From Sphingomonas sp. JUb134 (lineage in GTDB: Bacteria; Pseudomonadota; Alphaproteobacteria; Sphingomonadales; Sphingomonadaceae): a stretch of DNA of 64,000 nt. The stretch lies in NCBI RefSeq assembly GCF_004341505.2, contig NZ_SLYP02000001.1:2690501-2754500 (forward strand). The letters run 5' to 3'. The translations under genes and the position numbers were made by a program. Below the pieces are notes generated by a model that ran no database searches, had not been told where the DNA came from, and saw nothing but the letters and a program-made list of their open reading frames with translations. Shown here piece after piece: positions 8,310-16,241 of this stretch. Position 1 is the first letter of the stretch. The number at the start of each line of letters is the position of its first letter.

Positions 8310-10477
8310 TGGCACGGGTTCCAATCGCTACCGGAACGCAGGTTGCACTCGCTCCGCTGGCACGCGAACGTCTCCGTCCGGCCGACAATGGCGGTGGGGT
8401 GCTCGGCGGTCTTTCATCCGGCCTCCACCGAACTGGTGCGGCTTTCCAGAGTTTGGCCGAGCAGGAGGAGCGGAACGCCGAGTTGCTCGACAACGCGGCC
8501 GCCAAAGCGTTGGACAATGAGGCCACCCAGCGCATCAATGCGATACTGCGGACGGGTGAGAGTGCATTCTTCACCAAGAAGGGCTTCGACGCCGTCAACG
8601 CGCGCAAGCCCGTCGAGCAGGCGCTCACTGATCTGCACAGCGAGCTGGCGTCCCGCGCAACGACCGAGCGCCAGCGCCGCATGTTTACCGCTGCTTGGAC
8701 ACAGCGGACAGCTTCCGATCTGAGTGACATAGCTCGGTACTCTGGCGAGCAATTGGCCGAGGAGAATAAGCGGCAATCGGTCGGTCGCATGGAGCTAAGC
8801 CAGCAGAACGCGGTGATGTTTGCCGACGACGATGCGCGCTTCTCCGAGCACCTCGAAACAGGTCTTGGTGAATTGCGAGCGATCGCGAATGACGGCGGCT
8901 GGTTACCGGAAAGCCTCACTGCTGCGGAGGCTCGCTACAAGTCGGAGACCTATGCCGCAGTAGTGCGTGCCAAGTTGGCGACGGACGATGTCGACGGTGC
9001 GAAGAGCTACCTCGACGCGCACCGGGGGGCGATCGACTGGAAGGATGAGGCCACCTTAGATGCTGCGCTGACGCCGGTACTGCAGAAGCGCCAAGCCTAT
9101 GCTGACGTCGACCGGCACATGGGGCTCCCAGCCACTTCGAAGGGCGAAGATGCGCCTGCTACGACGCCGGGCACGATGTTTGATGCGATCGTCGGCATCG
9201 AGAGTCGGGGCCGTCAATTCGCGGCCAACGGCCAGCCGCTCACCTCTCCGAAAGGGGCCGTGGGTATCGCGCAGATTATGCCGGAGACAGGTCCTGAAGC
9301 GGCTCGCTTGGCTAAGCTGCCGTGGGACGAGAGCCGGTTCCGGTCGGACGCGCAGTATAACCAGGCACTAGGGCGAGCTTACTTTGAGGCGCAGCTTCGA
9401 AAGTACGGCGACCCCCGCCTGGCGGCCGCCGCTTACAACGCTGGTCCCGGTCGCGTTGACCAAGCGCTGCGCAAGGGTGGCCGCGTAAGTTGGCTTGAGC
9501 ACGTCCCGCCCGAGACCCGCGCCTACGTCGCCAAATTCGGCACCAGCGTCGGCGCGGAAGTTGTCCGCCGGGGTCCGCAGCGGGTCGACCTCGCCGGAAC
9601 ACTGGAGCGTATCGAGGTGACCGCCGCGGCAGAGGGCTGGTCCTTTGAACGTCGTCAGCGCGCGCAAGAGGAAGCTGAGCGACGGACGACCATTGCTGAC
9701 CGATTGAAGAGCCGTGATGAGGCAGAGGCGCTCGATGATGTCCTCACGCGTGCCGATCAGCTTGGAGATGGCTTCACGGACGTGACGCAGCTCGGACCAG
9801 CCTTCGAACGTCTGCCGCCGGCGCAGAGAACTAGCTTGCGGGACCAGGCCCGAGCGAATGCGCGGCCATTGCCGATTGCTGCGAACAGTGAGAAGGCCAT
9901 CGAGCTGAAGATTATGGCTGCCCGTGACCCGGAGGCCTTCAAAGCTATCGGTCTTCGCGAGTACCGGCACCTCATCACGCCCGGCGAACTCGCGTCCCTT
10001 GCGGTCGACCAGGCGCAGCTTCGCGCAAAGCCAGCGGACGCGCCGCCGACCGCGAACCTGCGGAGCGAGATTGACACGGCAATCCGGTTCCATGGAAAGA
10101 ACATCGGCCTGGATGTCGGAAAGCGATCCACCGGCACGCAGCGCAAGCAGTATGGCCACATCACCGATGTCATGCGCGTCTATGTCGAACGGGTGACCGG
10201 AGGGAAGCGCGCGCCCACTGACGACGAACTGAAGGCAGCCTTCGACAGCGCGACGATGAAGGTCATCGTCCGCGGTGATGGCTGGTTCAGCGAGGACAAA
10301 GCCGTGCGCAGATTCGAGGTTCAGTCCGGCGACGGACGCATCGGTATCCCGATACCACCAGCTATCCACGAGCGCATCGTCAACATCTTTTATCGCGAGG
10401 CTGGCCGCAAGCCCACGGACGAAGAAATCGCGCAGGCCTACCTTCGCAACAAAGGCCGGCCGAAGTTCTGGGATTGA
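8309..10477 (+). CDS. Phage internal virion protein with lytic transglycosylase domain
   Basis: A 722-aa protein. Residues about 290-390 form an SLT/Slt70-like domain: AIVGIESRGRQF with the catalytic Glu in GIESRG, SPKGAVGIAQIMP, and AAAYNAGPGRVDQAL. The rest is long and helical (coiled coil about 40-270; charged helices 430-600). This resembles T7 gp16-type ejection proteins, which cut peptidoglycan during genome entry. Size and order after the gp14-like gene support that assignment. It has no signal peptide, as expected for a packaged virion protein. Confidence 0.82.
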   Translation: MARVPIATGTQVALAPLARERLRPADNGGGVLGGLSSGLHRTGAAFQSLAEQEERNAELLDNAAAKALDNEATQRINAILRTGESAFFTKKGFDAVNARKPVEQALTDLHSELASRATTERQRRMFTAAWTQRTASDLSDIARYSGEQLAEENKRQSVGRMELSQQNAVMFADDDARFSEHLETGLGELRAIANDGGWLPESLTAAEARYKSETYAAVVRAKLATDDVDGAKSYLDAHRGAIDWKDEATLDAALTPVLQKRQAYADVDRHMGLPATSKGEDAPATTPGTMFDAIVGIESRGRQFAANGQPLTSPKGAVGIAQIMPETGPEAARLAKLPWDESRFRSDAQYNQALGRAYFEAQLRKYGDPRLAAAAYNAGPGRVDQALRKGGRVSWLEHVPPETRAYVAKFGTSVGAEVVRRGPQRVDLAGTLERIEVTAAAEGWSFERRQRAQEEAERRTTIADRLKSRDEAEALDDVLTRADQLGDGFTDVTQLGPAFERLPPAQRTSLRDQARANARPLPIAANSEKAIELKIMAARDPEAFKAIGLREYRHLITPGELASLAVDQAQLRAKPADAPPTANLRSEIDTAIRFHGKNIGLDVGKRSTGTQRKQYGHITDVMRVYVERVTGGKRAPTDDELKAAFDSATMKVIVRGDGWFSEDKAVRRFEVQSGDGRIGIPIPPAIHERIVNIFYREAGRKPTDEEIAQAYLRNKGRPKFWD

Positions 10478-10631
10478 AAAAAGCTTAGGGTTGGCAGTCA
10501 GGCGTGGAAGCGTAGGGGTGTGGCAGCACCAGCTGTAGCCTTCGCCTTCAGCATGCAAAAGCTGCTGTTCCGACTATCGACACGCCCACTGAAAAGCGCT
10601 TCCATGGAGGGCGCAGATTCAAGGGGGCATC

Positions 10632-10937
10632 ATGCGGCAGTTTTTCGCGGGCATCATCGTAGGCTCGGTATTCGCTTCGGCTCCAATAGCAGCCTCGACG
10701 CTGCTCGGCCCAAAGGGCTCGTTCTCGACGTTTCTCACGAGGCTTGAGTATGATCCGTCGCGGGCATGCGACAAGCCGCGTCGGCCGTACCTCTCCTCTT
10801 CGGAAGATCGCGTAGCGTATCTACGGCGGCGCTCCACCTATCTTGATTGCATTAAGAGCGCGGCATCGGACGACATCAGCTATGCTTCGGAGGTGGTCGT
10901 CGAGGGATACGAAAAGGCGCTGGAAGAGCGGTTCTGA
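10632..10937 (+). CDS. Small exported hypothetical protein
   Basis: A 101-aa protein with an apparent signal peptide (MRQFFAGIIVGSVFASAPIA, cleavage near AAS). The mature part is charged and contains two cysteines (RACDKP, LDCIKS) that could form a disulfide. A GGGGGC stretch precedes the ATG. It stands alone, 154 nt after the transglycosylase gene. Function unknown. Confidence 0.6.
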   Translation: MRQFFAGIIVGSVFASAPIAASTLLGPKGSFSTFLTRLEYDPSRACDKPRRPYLSSSEDRVAYLRRRSTYLDCIKSAASDDISYASEVVVEGYEKALEERF

Positions 10938-11149
10938 AGTTCAGTGTCCTGTTGCGCGGGCCGGCGCTACGCTGCACCTCCGCTGGGCAGCCGGACCGGC
11001 GTGGTGCGTGTCTCCCACCGCGAGTGACGTCTCCTGTGCGATGGTCGAGAGCGGCACCGCCTTGCGGTGGTCGCAATACTGAAGACGCATTGGCGTTGAG
11101 GAACTTTCCCGCATCCCCCCTATACTTTGTCGGGAGTCATGGAGGCGAT

Positions 11150-11353
11150 ATGCAGCTAACAGACGACGACTACTACGAACTTGAGGCATTTGTGCGGGCG
11201 GTCATGCACCGGGTCCAGAGCGGCGCGTGCGGTGTTGATGAAGGGGTCCGTTCGCTTATGCATCCGCTCACGGCTTGGGACCGCGCCAATTGGGCAGAGT
11301 TCGCTCCTTGGATGCGGCTCCAAAGAGACGAATGGAGGCAGCGCGACACCTGA
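11150..11353 (+). CDS. Small acidic hypothetical protein
   Basis: A 67-aa protein started at ATG 11150 with a strong GGAGG 4-5 nt upstream. It is acidic at the N-terminus and Trp-rich towards the end (LTAWDRANWAEFAPWMRLQ). A TATACT at 11121-11126 could be a -10 box, although the matching -35 (TTGAGG) is 20 nt away. Not recognised. Confidence 0.6.
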   Translation: MQLTDDDYYELEAFVRAVMHRVQSGACGVDEGVRSLMHPLTAWDRANWAEFAPWMRLQRDEWRQRDT

Positions 11354-11501
11354 GATTCCTCGGATAGAAAACCTCTTTTGACGAGACGGCGCCGAATCGC
11401 TGACCCTCGAGCATCGCCGAAGAACGAGCCGGGGACCGCAGTCAACATACGCGGCCCTTCCTTACTCAGGGCTGGTGGCGCCGCCACGTCGCTTGAGGCG
11501 G

Positions 11502-11630
11502 CTACTTCTTCTTCGGCGGAGGCGGCGGAGGTGGAGGAGGTGGAGGAGGTGGAGGAGGTCCTCTGTAATCCTTTCGGCTCAGATTCGTGATGTAGCTGGT
11601 CCGCGTCTGCTTTTCAGGTGTTTTGGCCAT
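11502..11630 (-). CDS. Polyproline-tailed mini-protein (42 aa)
   Basis: Reads MAKTPEKQTRTSYITNLSRK, then DYRG, 15 consecutive prolines and a final KKK before the stop. The proline run uses mixed CCT/CCA/CCG codons, so it is not simple slippage of one triplet. No strong ribosome binding site is visible, and only 22 nt separate its start from the divergent gene at 11653. The basic, Tyr-containing head makes real coding plausible. A 15-proline run would depend on EF-P for translation. Function unknown; the call rests on sequence alone. Confidence 0.5.
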   Translation of the reverse strand: MAKTPEKQTRTSYITNLSRKDYRGPPPPPPPPPPPPPPPKKK

Positions 11631-11652
11631 AGAGCATAGCTAAGCTCGCGAC

Positions 11653-12216
11653 ATGGCGCAGGGCAATCTGGATTCTCTTAGAACCTTTGATGAAGATGTT
11701 CTGAGGGAGATCGTTCGTGAGGGCGAGCGCCGCCTCGACGCCCAACTCGCGACTGCAAACGCCGCGGATCAGCGAGCTATGGCTTGGGCCGCACTTCTGG
11801 TGACGGTAGCCGCAGCTGTCCTGGGAGGGTCGGCTGCCCTCCTAGTCGGCGGGACAAATCTGCTGCTAGCCCTCATCGGAGTCGGGGTGGCCTTAATGCT
11901 GGGCGTCGCGATCATGAAAGCCGTCGACGTCGTTCGGCCAAAGGGGTTCGACTTCCCTGGAAACCAGCCTCGGAACTGGCTTCCTGAGAACTGGCAGTGT
12001 CATGGGAGCGGAGAGAAGTGCGACGCGCGCCAGGCGCTGCTTGAGCAGGCCGCTACCCTAGACCAACAGATTGAGGAAAACGCCACCCTTGCAGCGAATG
12101 CGGGGGCGCAACTCAGGATGTCGATGGATTTGGCGCTATACTCGGTCGTGATGGGCGCCGTGCTGGTCGGCCTGCTTGTGCTGGCAGCTGCAGCCGGGGT
12201 GCCGGGGGCGAAGTAG
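11653..12216 (+). CDS. Three-helix membrane protein, SLATT-like layout
   Basis: A 187-aa protein with an N-terminal amphipathic/coiled segment (about 1-40), two adjacent transmembrane helices (about 44-66 and 69-90), a soluble stretch with a CHGSGEKCDARQ cysteine pair, a second coiled segment (about 125-155) and a last transmembrane helix (about 160-182). This resembles the layout of SLATT-type effector proteins or phage holin-like proteins, but no diagnostic motif was identified. Located in the accessory third of the element, so it may be cargo. Confidence 0.6.
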   Translation: MAQGNLDSLRTFDEDVLREIVREGERRLDAQLATANAADQRAMAWAALLVTVAAAVLGGSAALLVGGTNLLLALIGVGVALMLGVAIMKAVDVVRPKGFDFPGNQPRNWLPENWQCHGSGEKCDARQALLEQAATLDQQIEENATLAANAGAQLRMSMDLALYSVVMGAVLVGLLVLAAAAGVPGAK

Positions 12217-12219
12217 GTT

Positions 12220-12342
12220 CAGACCACGGGCTACTCAGCGGGGTTCGTCCACGAGGGCTCCCCGCAGTCCCTGCCCCAGCCGGTGCGCGATCGGATCGCG
12301 CGGTACTTCGCGATCGACGTGCGGCTGCTGGAGCCACGGTAA
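12220..12342 (+). pseudogene. Remnant resembling a phage repressor HTH end
   Basis: This frame encodes a 40-residue C-terminal fragment, including GFVHEGSPQSLPQPVRDRIA and RYFAIDVRLLEP, ending at TAA 12340. The pattern (…F…GSP…LP…RDRIARYF…D…LL) resembles the distal HTH segment of sphingomonad phage repressors. It has no start codon and lies directly after the membrane gene's TAG in the same frame. Probably a decayed gene end; the similarity is from memory of the family. Confidence 0.4.
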
Positions 12343-12355
12343 AGGTCCGGCCTCC

Positions 12356-12386
12356 AAGGACGCCCCCCATGCATGGGGGCGTCCTT
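12356..12386. terminator. Strong 12-bp hairpin, probable terminator
   Basis: AAGGACGCCCCC at 12356-12367 and GGGGGCGTCCTT at 12375-12386 are perfect inverse complements around a 7-nt loop. No long T run follows on either strand, so termination may be weak or factor-assisted. It lies 14 nt after the HTH remnant's stop. Confidence 0.6.
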
Positions 12387-12708
12387 CCCCGGGACGGGCC
12401 CCGGGCTTAAGCCTGATGCCCACGAGGCAGCGCAGGAACCTCGTGCCGGTCTTCCCCGACTGCCAGGCGTGGCTACAGTTCGGGCTGGCGGTCTGCATCA
12501 CCCGCGCGGCCGAAGGCTCACCACTTTCGTCTGCCCAAGCCCAACCGGATGCACGACGGCCAGGCTATCCGGACGCTGGAATCTACCCTTGGCCTCGGCA
12601 GCGCCACTGTACCTCGGGGCTGCGTACATCTCGCGGACCGCAGCCCTTCGGCTATACCTGAAGTCAAAGCAGTTGTGAATCGGCCGAGGCTCAGCCTATC
12701 TCTTTGCT
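12387..12708. other. Non-coding or decayed stretch
   Basis: No supported gene. Short open frames exist but lack ribosome binding sites and recognisable sequence. Together with the upstream HTH remnant this may be degraded phage DNA. Confidence 0.4.
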
Positions 12709-13017
12709 ATGGATCTGAAGCCCCCGTCCCTACCGAAGTTCCAGCCCGCTACTGTGGAGGCCTTCACAGCCTTGAAGAAGGAGGTAACTCGTTTCGAGAA
12801 GTCCCTCCCAGAAAATCAAGAGATCGGGATTTCGGTCAATGGGGCGGATAACGTGATCCACGTCTCGTCCATAAGGGCGAGCAACCAGATGGTGGTGTTC
12901 GAAGGGGTCGACGATCTCGGCCGCCGAGCTCAACTAATCCAGCACTTCACGCAGGTGAATGTGCAGCTGGTGGCGGTCGACGCGCTCTCGGAAACGGCTA
13001 CCCGCATCGGGTTCTGA
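12709..13017 (+). CDS. DUF6173-like hypothetical protein
   Basis: A 102-aa protein. LPENQEIGISVNGADNVIHV, a central FEG.DDLGR segment, and the ending QLIQHFTQVNVQLVAVDAL...IGF follow the pattern recalled for DUF6173, whose members end with a QH-SQ…IGF block. Function unknown. Soluble, beta-rich, no cysteines. A CTTTGCT tract precedes the ATG but there is no strong SD. The family match is from memory. Confidence 0.55.
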   Translation: MDLKPPSLPKFQPATVEAFTALKKEVTRFEKSLPENQEIGISVNGADNVIHVSSIRASNQMVVFEGVDDLGRRAQLIQHFTQVNVQLVAVDALSETATRIGF

Positions 13018-13036
13018 GACCGTGCCAGTTATGTGA

Positions 13037-13279
13037 ATGCCCGAACAGACGGAGGAAAGTGTGACTGTCGCGGATCAGGTGGAGGAGGCGATGCGGCGCC
13101 ACCCCGGCAGCACAGCGCGTGAACTATCGGCCGCGATCTTCGGGTTTCAGGACGGCTATCAGCAGCGCGTCAATCCTATCTGCCGGAAGCTCTGCGCTGA
13201 GGGACGCGCATACAGGGAGGGAAGCGGCACTATCCGGGAGCCCTACCGCTACACCTACGGCAAACCGCGGGGCGTGTAG
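13037..13279 (+). CDS. Small winged-helix-like hypothetical protein
   Basis: An 80-aa protein. VADQVEEAMRRHPGSTAREL and then RVNPICRKLCAEGRAYREGS read like a compact winged helix (three helices then a Tyr/Arg-rich wing). It starts 19 nt after the previous gene. No promoter or SD is obvious. A DNA-binding role is a guess from this pattern. Confidence 0.5.
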   Translation: MPEQTEESVTVADQVEEAMRRHPGSTARELSAAIFGFQDGYQQRVNPICRKLCAEGRAYREGSGTIREPYRYTYGKPRGV

Positions 13280-13709
13280 CTCAACGCCGCACCGCCGCAG
13301 CCACGACAATAGGCGCGATCTTCTTAACGACGCCGCGGGCGCGACCATGCGGCCACCGGCATCGCGAGATTTCCGGTGGCGCTTGTCCGGGCTTGGAACA
13401 GAGCCGGGGGGCCGGAAAGCGGCCCCGCAGGCGTGAGAACAGCCTGACTGTAGAAAACGAGCTTCGCTGGCGCTGAACCGAAGTCGGACCCCGCACCCGA
13501 AGGTGCCACGTCCTCCTCACCCGCTCCAATTGCGGCAGAGGGGCCAGCGAAGCCAACACCAACGTACGACCGTTAACGATCCCGATCAAGCACACGACGT
13601 CGCATCTCGACGCGAGACTGCCGACCTGAACTTTCGCGGATACCACCAGTCTAGCGGCTGCCACAGCACGAGAACGGCATGATCTTACTGGCAAAGCGGC
13701 GCGCGCCGC
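13280..13709. other. Long gap without supported gene
   Basis: This 430-nt stretch lies between two convergent genes. An open minus-strand frame covers most of it but its composition (Arg-rich, no domain, no SD) looks like a chance frame. No tRNA or clear terminator hairpin was seen. Confidence 0.4.
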
Positions 13710-14096
13710 TTAGGAGCCGAGCTGATCGCAGGCGGCTCGCTCGTCCAGACTAGCAAAGCGCGCCGCGTCCGCGAACACGCTAGCCACGTCTTCCGCCGAC
13801 CAGGGGAAGGTGGTGCCGTCCGGAGCTGCCCCCAGGTACCAGGTCAACTTCCAGTGGAGTGCCCGAAGGTGGGGCGCCGGGCTGTCCAGAAGCTCGTCCC
13901 GAGCAGCGGCGCACTGCCCCTCGGCAGAGAGCGCTTCCAGCCGTGCTTGATCGTACGCGGTTCTAGCCCGCTCTAGGGCCTCCTTGGCCTTCCGTTCCAC
14001 GCCCTGGATCTGCTCATAGCGAGCGAGCGCAGCATCCCACTGGGCAGGAGTGAGGAGTGTGGCAAGCGCCGGGATATTCGTGGTAGCCGTTTCCAT
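13710..14096 (-). CDS. Coiled-coil hypothetical protein, divergent from XRE regulator
   Basis: A 128-aa protein. ATG 14096 is chosen because AGAGGG lies about 8 nt upstream; an upstream GTG frame start has no SD. The middle third (YEQIQGVERKAKEALERARTAYDQARLEAL) is a coiled coil; the C-terminal third is Trp- and Asp-rich. Divergent from the HTH regulator at 14245 with a palindromic site between them, so it may be the regulator's target. Not recognised. Confidence 0.6.
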   Translation of the reverse strand: METATTNIPALATLLTPAQWDAALARYEQIQGVERKAKEALERARTAYDQARLEALSAEGQCAAARDELLDSPAPHLRALHWKLTWYLGAAPDGTTFPWSAEDVASVFADAARFASLDERAACDQLGS

Positions 14097-14180
14097 AGTC
14101 GTTGCCCTCTCAGACAGGTTTGCGATCAGGCCGGGCCGGGGAGGTAGGATGCCCCGGTTCGGCCGCCTTAGTAGAACCGA

Positions 14181-14195
14181 GATAGATTCTCTATC
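14181..14195. promoter_or_regulatory. Palindromic operator candidate
   Basis: GATAGA-TTC-TCTATC, perfect 6-bp arms around 3 nt, lies between the divergent coiled-coil gene and the XRE regulator gene. Autoregulated XRE repressors usually bind such sites. Location and symmetry are seen; binding is inferred. Confidence 0.5.
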
Positions 14196-14244
14196 AGTAT
14201 GGGGTAGTTGCCGCAAGCTGCCGTCTGCGATAATCTCTCTCACC

Positions 14245-14472
14245 ATGACACCGACACAATGCCGCATGGCAAGAGCCGCGCTTCACTGGTCCGCGGCCGA
14301 TCTCGCCCGGGCTTCTGCTGTCGGCTACGCAACGGTAGCGCGCTTCGAACTTGGCCAAACCGTCCAGCCGGACAAAGTAGCTGCTATGCGCCAGGCGCTT
14401 GAGGATCAGCGGGTGCGCTTCGTTGAAGATGGGCCGTTCGCAGGAGTTTTGGCGCGGACGCCAGCAGCATGA
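14245..14472 (+). CDS. XRE-family helix-turn-helix regulator
   Basis: A 75-aa single-domain regulator. MTPTQCRMARAALHWSAADL, ARASAVGYATVARFELGQTV and MRQALEDQRVRFVEDG are typical of the short HTH_XRE proteins common in sphingomonads and rhizobia. ATG 14245 is chosen since the HTH starts right after it, although the frame extends upstream. It is divergent from a coiled-coil gene with a palindrome in the shared region. Likely a local repressor; it could also control the NTase pair downstream. Confidence 0.85.
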   Translation: MTPTQCRMARAALHWSAADLARASAVGYATVARFELGQTVQPDKVAAMRQALEDQRVRFVEDGPFAGVLARTPAA

Positions 14473-14596
14473 TGCTCCAGCTTCGGTCTAGGACTGTACC
14501 TAATTATACGTGCGCGGTCGGTGTTCGGTGCTGGGCTGATTGCGCTTAACGTTCTGCGATGTACCTTCGCCCAGTTTTTGGGGGACGATTCGCTGG

Positions 14597-15100
14597 ATGG
14601 GGTACCGATACAAGTTCGACCATCCGCCACTCCTTCCGCCTGGCAGGCATCCAATGTCTTTGTCCGATTTGAGGAATCTGACGGTCAGCCCTTTTGATGC
14701 GGACTCCTCGCGTCATGCCATTTTTGCGAAGTTCGAGGCACTGGTGCTTGACCTTCAACAACGCGGCTTCCGCTGCGAGGTTCTGTGCAACGGCAGCTTC
14801 GTCACCAGCGCCCCCAAACCTGAAGACATCGACGTCGTAGTGCGGATCGATCATGATTTTGCCGCGCAGCTTAGCGACGAGCAGCTCGCATTCTTCGACG
14901 GCCTGAACGACGATTTAGCGGATCACGTGGTGGATACGTTCGGCGAGGTGGCGTATCCTTACGGCCACGCCGACTATGGCGCGGAGGAAGGCCCGAGCTG
15001 GGAAGCGCACTACGGCATGGAGCACGGGCAAGTCTGGCTTAAGGGAGTGGCAGTCGTGAAGGTGGGGGAGACCGATGTCGGACTACGCCTCCGCCGCTGA
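14597..15100 (+). CDS. DUF6932-type minimal nucleotidyltransferase
   Basis: A 167-aa protein. LLPPGRHPMSLSDLRNLTVS at the N-terminus and the NTase motif NGSFVTSAPKPEDIDVVV (GS-x9-DxD) match the DUF6932 family, a Pol-beta-like nucleotidyltransferase fold. The two motif aspartates and Gly-Ser are intact, so catalysis is plausible; substrate unknown. A Trp/His/Tyr-rich segment (WEAHYGMEHGQVWLKG) follows. ATG 14597 is chosen with GGGGGACG upstream. It overlaps the next gene by 26 bp, so the two are almost certainly coexpressed. Toxin-antitoxin or defence function is speculation from context. Confidence 0.75.
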   Translation: MGYRYKFDHPPLLPPGRHPMSLSDLRNLTVSPFDADSSRHAIFAKFEALVLDLQQRGFRCEVLCNGSFVTSAPKPEDIDVVVRIDHDFAAQLSDEQLAFFDGLNDDLADHVVDTFGEVAYPYGHADYGAEEGPSWEAHYGMEHGQVWLKGVAVVKVGETDVGLRLRR

Positions 15101-16001
15101 CCATGCGCGCCGGGTAGGCGCTTCCATTGCCCGGCTAGAGCGTCGCGCAGGCGAGGCGCCGGATGATCGCGCCCTTCAGATCAACTTGGCCGCCAAGCGC
15201 AAGCTCTTGCGCCGCGCGCGTCAGGAGCTGGAAGGGATCGCCGAGTCTCATGGCGTCGAGCTATGTGATTACCGGTTGATCCCGCGGCAAGAAGCACGCC
15301 TCTTGCTGCCAAATATCTCCAGTTCCCTACTGCAATACCAATATGTGTTTAGCCAAGTATATGACAGCCTTCTCAATGGCCCTAAACGCAACGCACGAAT
15401 TGCGGACAAGCCTTGGAAAGAAAGCTGCTTAGAAATAGGTTTCACCTACAGCGGCTCATTTGGCACGGTGTTAATGGCGCCTTCGAAACGAGACTTTTTC
15501 GAAGGATCATTCGACAGGACAGTAGAGGCTGTCGATCAGCTGCTCAACATCAGTGATGATCATGACGTCCGAGACGTTGCAAAGACGCTTGGTGAAGCCG
15601 TTATCAAACGGCTACATGATTGGTCTTTCGCGAACGTAAAGGGCAACTTCGACGCTGATGTTCGGTGGCGCCGGTCAGACGGCCGCCAATTTGGCAGGCT
15701 CGTTAAGTTCGACGACATGGCTCGGATGGTGACGCTCATCTCCGCCACGTCGGACGAGGATCGGCAACCAGTGGAGGCTTCGGGGGTGCTCATAGGCGCC
15801 GACCTCCAGTCGAGGTCCTTCCACTTCGTGGTGCCCAATGGAGACACGTACCGTGGATCATTGGGGGAACGGTTCCCAACGGGCGCCGTACTCAAGCTCC
15901 CTGGCTCCTATCGAGCATCGATAACCCGGATCGTGACGATCAACTACGCGAGCGGACGTGAGACGGAGAGGTTTGAGCTAGAACAGCTTAGCACCGAATA
16001 G
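15075..16001 (+). CDS. Uncharacterised 308-aa partner of the nucleotidyltransferase
   Basis: Starts inside the NTase gene. Residues about 5-60 form charged helices (ARRVGASIARLERRAGEAPD, LAAKRKLLRRARQEL). The middle (about 85-195) is mixed (LLQYQYVFSQVYDSLLNGPK; LEIGFTYSGSFGTVLMAPSK). The C-terminal ~110 residues look beta-rich (GRLVKFDDMARMVTLISATS; GVLIGADLQSRSFHFVVPNG). No catalytic motif or membrane segment is evident. The DNA around 15,290-15,660 is visibly more AT-rich than its surroundings, consistent with separate acquisition. Last gene before the tRNA-Gly end of the element. Confidence 0.7.
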   Translation: MSDYASAADHARRVGASIARLERRAGEAPDDRALQINLAAKRKLLRRARQELEGIAESHGVELCDYRLIPRQEARLLLPNISSSLLQYQYVFSQVYDSLLNGPKRNARIADKPWKESCLEIGFTYSGSFGTVLMAPSKRDFFEGSFDRTVEAVDQLLNISDDHDVRDVAKTLGEAVIKRLHDWSFANVKGNFDADVRWRRSDGRQFGRLVKFDDMARMVTLISATSDEDRQPVEASGVLIGADLQSRSFHFVVPNGDTYRGSLGERFPTGAVLKLPGSYRASITRIVTINYASGRETERFELEQLSTE

Positions 16002-16241
16002 CCGTGCCGATCGACCGCGGGCAGAGCCCCCTGGCTGCTTGCTAGGGGCTGCGCGCGCTTCTGCCAGTCGAGATCCCGGCGCGCTCTCGAGTATGTCGGA
16101 CATGCCGCGCCGGCATCTGCTCGGACCTGTAGGGCACGTTTCTGGAACGGTGTCGGCCTCGGAGCAAGAACTACCCGCCAGATCGCGCTTATCCCGTGCT
16201 TATCCGGACTTCATCAAACGCCGTCGATTTCAGCTAAGTGC

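Noticed and set aside
11516-11562. GGA/GGT triplet tract as a plain microsatellite
   Set aside because: It was kept as part of a possible minus-strand gene because it is in frame with a sensible head and mixed proline codons, though slippage origin remains possible.
12343-12708. Several short open frames after the HTH remnant
   Set aside because: None has a convincing start, SD or recognisable sequence; treated as decayed DNA.
13281-13694. Minus-strand open frame of 137 aa
   Set aside because: Arg-rich composition, no SD and no domain; reads like a chance frame in GC-rich DNA.
16021-16052. Possible terminator hairpin (AGCCCC/GGGGCT) after the 308-aa gene
   Set aside because: Only 6 bp of clean stem, a 13-14-nt loop and no T run; not strong enough to annotate.
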